Positions 1 to 7,320 of a stretch of DNA of 10,923 nucleotides are shown here, piece after piece (within the stretch, counting starts at the first letter, position 1; each line of letters starts with the position of its first letter). The DNA lies in the NCBI GenBank assembly GCA_003990745.1, contig RBNI01006843.1:1-10923 (forward strand). The letters are read 5' to 3'. Position numbers and translations under genes: made by a program. Under the pieces are notes generated by a model. That model was not told where the DNA came from. It did no database searches and saw only the letters and a program-made list of their open reading frames with translations. Source of the DNA: Jimgerdemannia flammicorona. Its lineage: Eukaryota > Mucoromycota > Endogonomycetes > Endogonales > Endogonaceae.

Positions 1-18
1 AAAAAAAAAAAAAAAAAA
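1..18 (+). repeat. A homopolymer at the window edge
   Basis: The window opens with at least 18 consecutive A residues; the true length is unknown because the run meets the edge. It is followed at once by TAA and then a long reading frame belonging to the gypsy gag. It may be the poly(A) tail of another LINE copy on the + strand, or an A-rich (poly-Lys) stretch inside gag, since AAA codons run in frame into the downstream gag frame. The sequence does not settle which. Confidence 0.6.
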
Positions 19-21
19 TAA

Positions 22-1749
22 GCCTTCTTTACTCTTCTCAACAAGAGTTTTGTCAGCTCCACAAATCTGAGCAACCTAGGACAACCAGCAGCAGTCTTTC
101 TAGTCTTAGTTCCTTATGAAGCCCAAGCCTCTGTAGCCAAGTAGTTTAACTCTACCAACTTTCACCATATCAGGACTAAGACTGCATTATACTATCAATT
201 CTAGAACAGCAAGGCCTGGTATATCCTTAAGGAAGAAGCAAGAGAAACTCTTCATCAACAATCTGACCCTGAACCAGAAGCAGGCTCAGCTACAGCCCTA
301 TCTGAACCTGAAACCAATACTGAACCAGAACTTGACTTTGAATTAAGTTTATCCGAAATCAGATATACAACTGATTCTGTCTACTTTGATGCTGAACAAA
401 CTCAATTACATAAGGACCAAACTGAAGAGAAGGAGGAGTATCTCAGTGAATTTGATCCTGGATATACCACTGAAGGAGATGAACCTCCATCAGGACAGAA
501 TACACCTATACAGCAACAAACAGCTACCTATTGAGCCCTTACTCCAGACCCACAACTACTACTCCAGCAACTTACACAGACTCAAAGAACACCCTCACAC
601 TCTGCACCAGTACCTCAAGTAGTACCAGTAACACTACTACCAGTAATCCAACTGCCTCTAGTAAACAATATAGCAAATCAATAGATTCTAGACCTCATAG
701 CCCAAGTAGCTATAATGGCCACAACCATTACTACCTTAGCTGAACAAACCTGACCTACCAAAAATCTGAGCCTACCTATCTTCAATGGTACTGCACAGGA
801 AGTCCAAAGCTTCATTAGTGTAGTTGATACCAATTTCGAAGTCAATCAATAGACCAATGAGCGAGTTGCTGACCACCTTCTGATAAACAATCAAGACCAC
901 ACTCTGGAATAACTCTTTGCTACCACTACAGCCTATGTCTGCTGAGTTGTTACATTCTTCTGAGGACCCACCAAAGAATAGTGGCAAACCCTTCCTGAAA
1001 AACCCCTCACATGGGACACCCGATCTATAGTAGTTGCTCAGAATATAGCAAACAATATCCCAGGATATGGAGCCTATACTATAGTCCCTGGACTCAAACA
1101 ACTCATGATTGCTCAATACTGCAGTGAAACTATGATTGCTGAATCTGAGTAAAACTCTGCAACCTCAAATTTGATATATATGGTAAAGAAGAATTTGAAA
1201 CCTTCTGTATAAAACTCGAGCCACTCCTGAATACCATTGGCCTAGGATATATTGCCAATGATGAAGCATGAAATGGTACAAGAGCAGACTGTTTATTCAA
1301 TGCTCTGCCTGAATGGCTTACTAGAAAAATCTAAGAACAAGGCTGCCCAGTTGGTTGTGATCACCAACAATGGTACCTGACAAGAATCAAGACTATGGTC
1401 AAGTGAATCCTAATAGCTGGACCCATTCTGCCCTGAAGACAATTCAATAACAAGGAAAAGACTTGGACCAAGAAAGAAAAACCTAAGCATGAAGCATCCC
1501 AAGCTCCCTCAATATCCACCTCATGGATACCCAGAAATCATGAACCCACCCAGCCAAGTATCTTCAAGAAACTCACTGAAGGAGAAAGGAATGAACTTTG
1601 AAAAAGCAGAGCATACTTCTATTGCTGAAAGACAGGACACATGGTCAGTGCCTGCCCTAATCGAAACCCTGAACGGCAACATGAGCAACTGTTACTACTC
1701 TGCACCACCTCAATAACCTGAATACCAGAACACTGGACTTTGTCAAGTT
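22..1749 (+). pseudogene. gag: gypsy gag remnant (capsid/nucleocapsid)
   Basis: Gag packages the element RNA in cytoplasmic virus-like particles. Three parts are visible. Positions 22-770 hold an N-terminal region in frame 1, including a Glu/Pro-rich acidic stretch at about 255-350 and a Gln/Thr/Pro-rich linker. From about 775 to 1152, frame 1 has a capsid-like start (LPIFNGTAQEVQSFI) and Trp-containing helices. From about 1153 to 1749, frame 0 holds the rest of the capsid (ALPEWL near 1305) and a zinc knuckle at 1614-1655. The change from frame 1 to frame 0 near 1150 implies a small indel. In-frame stops at 142, 202, 532, 682, 751 and 850, among others, fit C-to-T loss of Gln or Arg codons. 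The true start is not determinable because the frame may continue upstream of the window. Long for a fungal gag, mainly because of the acidic N-terminus. The N-terminal 250 residues match no family I recognise. Confidence 0.8.
1614..1655 (+). other. CCHC zinc knuckle in gag, mutated
   Basis: The spacing C-x2-C-x4-H-x4-C is recognisable in the gag frame, with Cys at 1623, His at 1638 and Cys at 1653. The first Cys is replaced by Tyr (TAC at 1614, fits TGC with G-to-A), and the residue after the second Cys is a TGA stop (fits CGA). This is the RNA-binding nucleocapsid motif. It sets the frame for the 3' part of gag and shows that the copy is dead. Confidence 0.85.
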
Positions 1750-2145
1750 AAGACAAACTGCTAAGGCCCCAACTAAAGAAAGTCAAAATGCAGCTGGATA
1801 TGACCTGTATGCAGCTGAAGAAGCTACAGTTTCTAACCAAGAAGTTAAGTAAGTCTATACAGGAATCAGCATCCAAATCTCTGAAGGACATATTAGAAGA
1901 ATATGCTATCGCAGCAGCCTAGCATTGAAAGGACTCTCAGTAGAAGGAGGAGTCATTGATGAAGATTATATAGGCAAAATTATTGTCCTCATCTGAAACT
2001 ACAGTTGGATACCCTTTAAGATCTCTATTGGTTTCTGTATTGCCCAGATCCTATTTGAGAAAATCGAGTCAACTCTGACAGTCAAGGAAGTCCCTGAACT
2101 ACTACCTACCATCTGAGGATCCAAAGGATTTGGTTCATCAACAAA
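1730..2145 (+). pseudogene. dUTPase domain between gag and protease
   Basis: This is a trimeric-type dUTP pyrophosphatase domain, which hydrolyses dUTP to dUMP and PPi and so limits uracil incorporation into cDNA. All five signature motifs appear in order in one frame: motif 1 AGYDLYAA (1793 on), motif 2 RSSLA (about 1910), motif 3 GVIDEDY (about 1951), motif 4 SIGFCIAQILF (about 2027) and motif 5 GSKGFGSS (2117 on). The catalytic Asp and the Tyr of motif 3 are present. The Arg usual just before motif 5 is a TGA stop (2114); further stops lie at 1850 (TAA) and 1994 (TGA). It reads in frame 2, overlapping the end of gag (frame 0) at 1685-1749, and continues in the same frame into protease. The gag/dUTPase-protease arrangement resembles betaretrovirus pro but is presumably independent, given the fungal element. 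Confidence 0.88.
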
Positions 2146-2945
2146 GGCCCCAGTCCAACCTACTATGAATAAAGAAGAACAATTCTACAAGAAAATCGAA
2201 GATGGATATATACCAAGTGGCCAATGCCCCCATGGCATTGGAATGTACTCTTTCTGAATGATTGATAATTGCTTCTCTTGTATCAATGAACCAGCTCAAA
2301 GAAGAACCAACAGAAAGAAAGCTCCTACAACCAAAATTACCACCATTGGATCAGATGAACTACTCATACTTCAAGCTTTTGTCAACTGAGCACCTGTCAA
2401 GATTATGATAGACAGTGGTATCTCAGGCAACTTTATCAATGAAGAAACAGCCAATAGACTCAAGGTTTTCACCTCTCTGGTACAACAAACTCAAGCAGTT
2501 GCTACAGCTGATGGAACCTCACATATTATTAGCAAAGAAGTCCATAACCTACTCTTCTGAATTGGTGACTATTGAGTACATGTTACTCTTCAGATCATAC
2601 CACTCCCTGATAATGAAATCATCCTTGGAACTCTATGGTTGAAACAAGAGAACTCCATGATCGATTGGGTAAACCATTCTCTGATCATTAAGAAAGGATG
2701 CCACAACTTCAAACTATAAGGCAAAAAGGACCCACTCAACTCTAGTGACTCTGGACTAAAGATCACTCATATCAACAAGCTATAACTCAAGAAATTGGCC
2801 AATAAATGCCCTCTCTTTGCCATCTCCATCCGTCCATCCAAAGGAGAACCTGAGAACTCTGAAGAAGATTTTTCCAAAGTTGACAGTCATCAGTCATATC
2901 AGACCATTACTCTAGAAATTCTGAGACATATTCTCAAAGAAGCTT
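2146..2945 (+). pseudogene. pol: gypsy aspartic protease remnant with Cys/His linker
   Basis: A retropepsin-like protease that would process Gag-Pol. The catalytic motif MIDSGISGNFI lies at 2405-2437 with the Asp at 2411-2413. The flap and second-strand signature EIILGTLWL lies near 2615. It shares frame 2 with the dUTPase, so both were probably made as one polypeptide. Between them, 2225-2281 encodes a C-P-H followed by C-x2-C cluster, a possible small zinc-binding element. Stops at 2255, 2387, 2558 and 2573 fit CGA to TGA, and TAA codons follow further on. The frame ends near 2945, where RT continues one base later in frame 0. An AAAA run at 2948-2951 is the natural place for a one-base insertion. 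Confidence 0.82.
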
Positions 2946-3810
2946 CCAAAAGGCCTACCTCCTAAATGAGCAGTAGACCATGCCATTAAGACTATTCCAG
3001 ATGCCAAGCCAGCCTTCAAGTCAATCTACCACATGTTGCTGAGAGAAATCGATGCACTTAAGAAAGAAATTGATGAACTCCTAGAACAAGGATTCATTAG
3101 ACCCAGTGTATCACCCTATGGTGCACTAGTCCTCTTCATTGTAAAGAAAGGAGGAGACCTGTGAATGTGCATTAATTACCATGACCTCAATGAACAGATC
3201 ATCAAGAACTGTTGCCCACTACTAAGAATCGATGAAATATTCAATAAGCTTATCAACCCACAATTTATGAGCTCTTTTGACCTATGAAATGATTACTGGC
3301 AAATTGCTATGAAAGAAGAAGACATCTATAAGACAGCCTTCTGAACCTGCTATGGATACTTCGAGTTCCTGGTTATGCCCTTTGGCTTAACTAATGCTCC
3401 TGCAACATTCCAGACCCTGATGAATACTATCCTGCACTCATATCTGGACAAATTTGTTATTGTCTACATCGATGACATCCTAGTCTTCAGCAAAACCCTG
3501 GAGGAACACCTCAAACATCTTGAACTAGTACTACTGAAACTCTAAGAAAACTGACTCTTTGCAAAACTCAGCAAGTGTGAATTCCTCCTGAAGAAAATTC
3601 AATTCCTTGGATACATTGTTACCCCAAATAGAATCAAAGTGGACCCCAGCAAAATCTCCACAATTAAGGATTGGCCTAGACCCAAGAAGCTGAAAGACCT
3701 CCAGTCATTTCTGGGATTAGCAAACTATTACAGGAAATTTGTTACCAACTTTGCTAAAATCACCATTGCTCTTATCCAAATGACCAAGCATAACAAGAAA
3801 GAAGAATAGC
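2946..3810 (+). pseudogene. pol: gypsy reverse transcriptase remnant
   Basis: An RNA-dependent DNA polymerase domain copying the element RNA in virus-like particles. The landmarks in frame 0 are: an N-terminal LPPK-x-AVDHAI segment (about 2955), GFIRPSVSPYGAL (about 3090), motif A SFDL with its Asp at 3279, [14 protein letters not shown] (about 3370), catalytic YIDD at 3465-3476, and a GLANYYRKF thumb/connection segment (about 3714). The YIDD box is intact. Stops at 2967, 3162, 3285, 3342 and 3552 (TGA), 3543 (TAA) and 3807 (TAG) all fit a single C-to-T change in an Arg or Gln codon. No frameshift is needed within this domain. The family identification is secure; the copy cannot make full-length Pol. 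Confidence 0.95.
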
Positions 3811-4394
3811 CCTGGACCATGAAACAAGAGAAAGACTTCAACAATCTTGCAAATTGGGGACCTGAGCAAGATACTATCTTTCAAGCACTGAAGGATGCCT
3901 TGATAACCACTCTAGTACTTCAAGCAGCAAACTCTGCCCTACCATATGAAGTTACTACTGATACCTCTGACCTAGCCCTTGGAGCAGTGCTCATGCAAGA
4001 AGGACACCCTGTGGCCTATCACTCTTATAAGTTCAATGATGCTGAAATCAACTATGCAACTCATAAGAAGGAAATGCTAGCTATTGTAGACACTCTGATC
4101 AAATGGCAACTATATCTAGAAGGAGCTCACTTCACTGTATTGACTAACTACAAGTCATTAGTCAATATTAAGATACAGGCTACCCTTTCTCGAAAGCAAG
4201 CCAGATGGATGAAAGTCCTCACTAACTTCAACTACAAAATCCAGTATTACTCTGACAAGAAAACCATTGTTGCCAATGCAATCTCCAGACTACTCATTAA
4301 AGAAATTATCCAAACTCTCACCTTGGTTACAAACTCTATCATGGAACAAATTATCATAGCATGTGCTAATAATAAAGAAGCTCAAGCACTCTGA
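3811..4394 (+). pseudogene. pol: gypsy RNase H domain remnant
   Basis: Degrades the RNA strand of the RNA-DNA hybrid during reverse transcription. Continues RT in frame 0. The first catalytic Asp is in VTTDTSDLALGAVL (about 3950) and the Glu is in THKKEMLAIV (about 4060). The third acidic position is altered: the expected TDHKSL-type motif reads TNYKSL with Asn at 4146-4148. The late ADALSR-type motif reads ANAISR (about 4275). Both changes fit G-to-A transitions. The segment 3819-4394 is the longest open stretch of pol and ends at a TGA (4392-4394) that fits a former CGA. Confidence 0.92.
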
Positions 4395-5185
4395 GAAATT
4401 CTGAATAGTGATAATACTGATAAGTATATCCGGTACCATCAATACCAACTCAAGGACAATGCTATCTACTACAAGGATAGACTATATGTCCCAAACAACT
4501 GAGACCTCCAAAGGACTATCCTATTCAAATGTCATGATGCACCTATAGCTGGACATTTAGGATTTGATAAATGCTATAAAGTTATCTCCCAAAACTTCTA
4601 TTGGCCCCATATGGCAGATCAGCTCAAGACCTACATCACTTCTTGTAATGCCTGCCAATGCAACAAGTTCTCAACACTAGCAAAACCTAGCCTACTCCAC
4701 TCTATCCCAGTACCATCTGCTAATTGGAAACAAATCTCTATGGACTTCATTGTACAACTACCCCGAACTAAGAATGGGAAAGATGCAATTATTGTCTTTG
4801 TGGACTATCTCAGCAAACAAGCCCACTTTGTACCAACTACTACTACTGCAACAGCACCAGACATAGCCACACTCTTGTTTGACAACATCTTCCACTATTA
4901 TGATCTCCCTAAGATCATTATTAGTAACCAAGATCCAAAATTCACCAGCCATTTCTAGAAAGCCCTCTATGCACACCTTGGAACAAAACTTGTACTATCC
5001 ACAGCCTTTCACCCTGAAACTGATGGCCAAACCGAAAGAATGAACCAGACTCTAGAACAAATACTAAGGAACTATGTCTCCTACAGACAAGATGATTGGC
5101 ATGAATACCTCACCATAGTTGAGTTTGCCTACAATAACAGTAAGCAAGCCTATCTTGGAATGACCCCATTCTTCACCAACACTGG
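4395..5185 (+). pseudogene. pol: gypsy integrase remnant, C-terminally truncated
   Basis: Inserts the cDNA into the host genome. In frame 0 there is an HHCC zinc-binding region (KCHDAPIAGH at about 4530, then C-x2-C near 4640), followed by a catalytic core. The first Asp is in MDFIVQLP (4743). The second catalytic position, usually Asp in an SDRD-type motif, is Asn at 4926. The Glu is in DGQTER at 5034. The gap from 4926 to 5034 gives the 35-residue DDE spacing, which confirms that the Asn sits at the catalytic site. Stops: TGA at 4392 and 4500 (fit CGA) and TAG at 4956 (fits TGG, since Trp is usual there). The frame is lost at about 5185, after TPFFTNTG, exactly where the 139-bp repeat begins. 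The C-terminal domain is absent, probably displaced by insertion of the neighbouring element. Confidence 0.93.
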
Positions 5186-5324
5186 CAAAGTGTTCTTCAT
5201 GTGAAATGGATGTGAGATGTGTTATGCTAAATTGAGTGTGCTGATATAAGCTGGGTCGATGGGTTTGGTGAATATAGAAGTATGTGCTTCCCAGGCCCAC
5301 TATTTGTGTAAAGTAAAGGGGCCA
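5186..5324 (-). repeat. Outer 139-bp direct repeat (proposed B2)
   Basis: Aligns without gaps to 5718-5856 over 139 bp with 14 differences, 13 of them transitions. Both copies start CAAAGTGTTCTTCA and end AGGGGCCA. The left edge coincides with the break in the gypsy integrase, so 5186 is probably the end of the inserted element. Although an inner TG...CA can be drawn, the preceding CAAAG is also shared by both copies, which argues against an LTR with a CAAAG target duplication. Confidence 0.85.
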
Positions 5325-5460
5325 CATATTTATTGTTCCTCCTCCAAAAGGGAAGAGTGGGATGGGTTGCATAAACTGATTGCAGGAACTAACTAAGTAT
5401 ACAGGCGTAGTCTACATGCTTGATTGTTAAGATGCAAAGCATACTCAGTCACTCAGAAGA

Positions 5461-5474
5461 TATTACATGTAATA
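5461..5474. repeat. 14-bp perfect palindrome
   Basis: TATTACATGTAATA is its own reverse complement; the flanking bases (A at 5460, C at 5475) do not extend it. It lies in the segment between the two direct repeats. Its role is unknown, and it may be chance. Confidence 0.6.
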
Positions 5475-5521
5475 CATACTGAAACATTGCTAAGCTATTT
5501 GCCACTGGCATCTTGCCAGGA

Positions 5522-5651
5522 AACTGAGACTAGGCTAACATTGCATAAGAAACTGCACAACAAGAACTGAGACTAAGCTAAGATTGCATAAGAAATAGTG
5601 TGGCAGGGAACTGACACTAAGCTAAGATTGCATGAAAGATCTGAAAGATTG
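5522..5651. repeat. Three-copy tandem repeat, period 43-44 bp
   Basis: Units start at 5522, 5565 and 5609, each with AACTGA-x-ACTA-x-GCTAA followed by ATTGCAT. The third unit ends with a further short duplication of AGATTGCATGA (5624 and 5645, 21-bp step). Copies are well preserved in the first half of the unit and diverge in the second. Such minisatellites are common in non-coding ends of retroelements; a regulatory role is only a possibility. Confidence 0.8.
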
Positions 5652-5673
5652 CATGATAGTGGTTTATCTGTGG

Positions 5674-5693
5674 CTTTGGCCACTTTGCCAAAG
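5674..5693. other. Short inverted repeat (7-bp stem, 6-nt loop)
   Basis: CTTTGGC and GCCAAAG flank the loop CACTTT, followed by TTT on the + strand, 24 bp before the inner direct repeat. Perfect pairing is seen; any function as a termination or processing signal is speculative. Confidence 0.5.
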
Positions 5694-5717
5694 TTTGAGC
5701 TATGTTCATAACTCTAA

Positions 5718-5856
5718 CAAAGTGTTCTTCACATGAAATGTATGTGAGATGTGTTATGCTAAATCGAGTGTGCTGATATAAGCTGGGTCAATGGGTTTGG
5801 TGAATATAGAAGCATGCACTTCTCAGGCCCACCATTCGCATAAAGTGAAGGGGCCA
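5718..5856 (-). repeat. Inner 139-bp direct repeat (proposed B1)
   Basis: Partner of 5186-5324 in the same orientation, about 90% identical. Five of the variable sites become CpG if each copy lost one strand of it, for example CATGTG (5198) against CACATG (5730). It sits 85 bp from the end of the recombinase gene, where B1 is expected in Ngaro elements. Confidence 0.85.
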
Positions 5857-5941
5857 ATACTGTGGGCCTGGGGGGTGGTCAGGCTTCTAATTCAGATGCC
5901 ACCAACCACCACCACCAGCCAAACCCATGGCCCGCTGGTAA
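5857..5941 (-). other. Spacer between recombinase stop and inner repeat
   Basis: 85 bp with no gene. It holds a CCA-rich simple stretch (about 5899-5920). On the minus strand it follows the recombinase TGA stop at 5942-5944. Confidence 0.6.
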
Positions 5942-6960
5942 TCAGGGAAAGGGGAGTGCTACTACAGCTATGGTCGTTTGAGGCAGGATATAGTATAAAT
6001 CATAAATGTAATGAAGAAAAGCCACCAATTTCCAGCAGCCCACCAGTTGAATAACATGGTCAGGGTAACTGGCCGAAGCTAATAGAGTAGTGCCACCAAT
6101 GTGAAAAGAGTGACCATGTATGCCACAGAACAGTGAGATGCCAACCAAGAAAGACCAGATGGTGTCAATAAAGGTCATTCAAGTGAGCAGTTGAGATGGG
6201 CCAAGGCAGAAGACTGGGTCTTCTGACCAGACTGGGAGTATCCGAATCATGTTGTCAATAGCAGTGCATGGGCAGTCAAATGCGCCAGAAAACCCAAGCA
6301 AAATATCACCTGTCTTACCAGTCTTTGTTTATGGAAGATGTAAAGACCAGAAGGGGCATGCATGCACCAAGTCCCATCACCTAAGGAAGTTGGAACAATG
6401 CATCTGCCAGATGGGATTGAAGGCTGCACCATCCTGTGTAGTGAGTTCACCAACTTGCATGAGACCATAGAAGGCAGAGCAAGCAGCTACCCAAATGGTG
6501 GTACTGAATAACATGTCTAGTCATAATGTACTGCAAATGGTCTATAAATGTTGATGGGTAATAGGGCGGCAGTCTTGCAAATGAGAGGGTGGTGGGGGGG
6601 AAGCCTGGATAGACTTGAGAATAGCATCAAAAAGCAGTAGCACTGAGCGCTGCAGTTAGGAGCCCCACTAGTGGGCCACTTGATAATTAGCTAGATCATA
6701 GAAATAGTTCTTGATAGTGGTGTGAGGTTTACTCTCACTAGCAAGCCATAGCACCCAATGGCTTAATAGGTCATCCTGCAAGGGGATAGCAGTTGCTTCA
6801 AGAATGTTACAGGAGTTGAGAAAGTGGTGGAGAGAGTTGATGCCAGGGCACAGGCTATCGGTCCAGGTGTGGGACTGCTGGTAGAGACATGTGTCAAATT
6901 GATGGCAAAGCTAAAGAGGGATGTGATCAAGGTAAGTAAAAGTTCCTAGGAGTAGGGAGA
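5942..6960 (-). pseudogene. Tyrosine recombinase (YR) of the Ngaro-like element, inactivated
   Basis: Would integrate the circular cDNA by site-specific recombination. One minus-strand frame covers the whole domain. An N-terminal SAM-like part (about 6830-6600) includes LLSHWVLWLASESKPHTTIK. The catalytic part (about 6500-5950) has box I AFYGLMQVGEL, then KTGKTGD (a beta-hairpin Lys region), the H-x-x-R region GHSFHIGGTT, and GCWKLVAFLHYIYDL with Trp 23 residues after the H-x-x-R Arg position. Candidate nucleophile Tyr lies about 31-33 residues after the same position. The box I Arg is Gln (CAA at 6455-6457) and the H-x-x-R Arg is His (CAC at 6101-6103); both fit G-to-A in a CGN codon. TGA, TAG and TAA stops interrupt the frame, for example just before 6178. 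The end at 5942 is a natural-looking C-terminus. The start overlaps the end of RNase H in another frame, as is common in DIRS-order elements. Confidence 0.85.
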
Positions 6961-7320
6961 AAGAGTACCATGAGATAAAGGGTCAGCAGGATTTGATACA
7001 GAGGGGATGTACTGAGCCTGAATATCAAATCTCATTTCAAGGTGAAGAAGAATGATGTGATATAGCAAATTATTGACAAGAGGGTGGTGGTGAGTATGAC
7101 CACTGATCAATGCTTTGACACAGGGTTGGCTGTCGCACCAAAGAAAAATGTATTGTGAATAAAAGGATGGGCCCCAAAGTATCAATGAAACCTAGATAGC
7201 AAACATCTCCTTCCAGAATATGTCATATCCCTGGCCAACAAAAAAGAGAGCCCACCATACACTCTACCAGCAATGCCCCAGCAGGCCACCAGCACTGAAG
7301 GTCCCAGATGCATCAGTAAA
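6946..7320 (-). pseudogene. RNase H domain of the Ngaro-like element
   Basis: Continues the RT frame on the minus strand. The catalytic set is preserved: Asp in FFTDASGTF (7312-7314), Glu in FWKEMFAI (7207-7209) and Asp in LWCDSQPCV (7132-7134). These are followed by an SNPADPLSHG segment near 6970, where such domains end (usually ADxLSR). In-frame stops at 7264-7266 (TAG) and just upstream of the ILWGPSF segment (about 7190) break it. It ends at TAG 6946-6948 and overlaps the recombinase frame. The DIRS-type rather than gypsy-type identity comes from the neighbouring RT and YR. Confidence 0.8.

Larger units (their letters stand above)
19..5185 (+). mobile_element. Degenerate Ty3/gypsy LTR retrotransposon, internal region, 3' truncated
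   Basis: Order along the + strand is gag (CCHC knuckle), dUTPase, aspartic protease, RT (YIDD), RNase H and integrase (HHCC plus DDE-like core). The RT-RH-IN order is that of Ty3/gypsy elements, not Ty1/copia. The reading frame changes about three times (position mod 3: 1, then 0, then 2, then 0). In-frame stops are numerous and almost all fit CGA to TGA, CAA to TAA, CAG to TAG or TGG to TAG. No LTR is visible: the 5' end is outside the window, and the 3' side is lost at about 5185 where the repeat block of the next element starts. A chromodomain or other integrase C-terminal part is therefore not seen. Clearly non-functional. Confidence 0.93.
5325..5717 (-). other. Unique segment between the direct repeats (proposed A2)
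   Basis: 393 bp without a convincing gene; the reading frames here are short and match nothing I recognise. It holds a 14-bp perfect palindrome (5461-5474), a 43-44-bp tandem repeat in three copies (5522 to about 5651) and a short hairpin (5674-5693). In the Ngaro split-repeat model this would be A2, and an equivalent A1 should stand at the 5' end of the element, outside the window. No tRNA-primer site or polypurine tract is evident, so an LTR mini-element (TRIM) is less likely. Confidence 0.6.

Noticed and set aside
772..1116. Minus-strand 114-codon open frame
   Set aside because: Lies antisense to gag, matches no family I know, and the + strand frame explains the region with transition-type stops.
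1489..1716. 75-codon + frame with ATG in gag
   Set aside because: Out of frame with the zinc knuckle, which reads in frame 0 and fixes the true coding frame.
5064..5372. Minus-strand 102-codon open frame
   Set aside because: Spans the gypsy/repeat junction and is antisense to integrase; no recognisable domain.
5522..5651. CRISPR-like array
   Set aside because: Only three adjacent 43-44-bp units without distinct spacers, in a eukaryotic retroelement; an ordinary tandem repeat.
5191..5856. TRIM (LTR mini-retrotransposon) with 134-bp TG...CA repeats
   Set aside because: The shared sequence begins at CAAAG, before the TG, in both copies. No matching target duplication, primer-binding site or polypurine tract is visible, and the block sits exactly where a Ngaro B1-A2-B2 end is expected. 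Kept as an alternative only.
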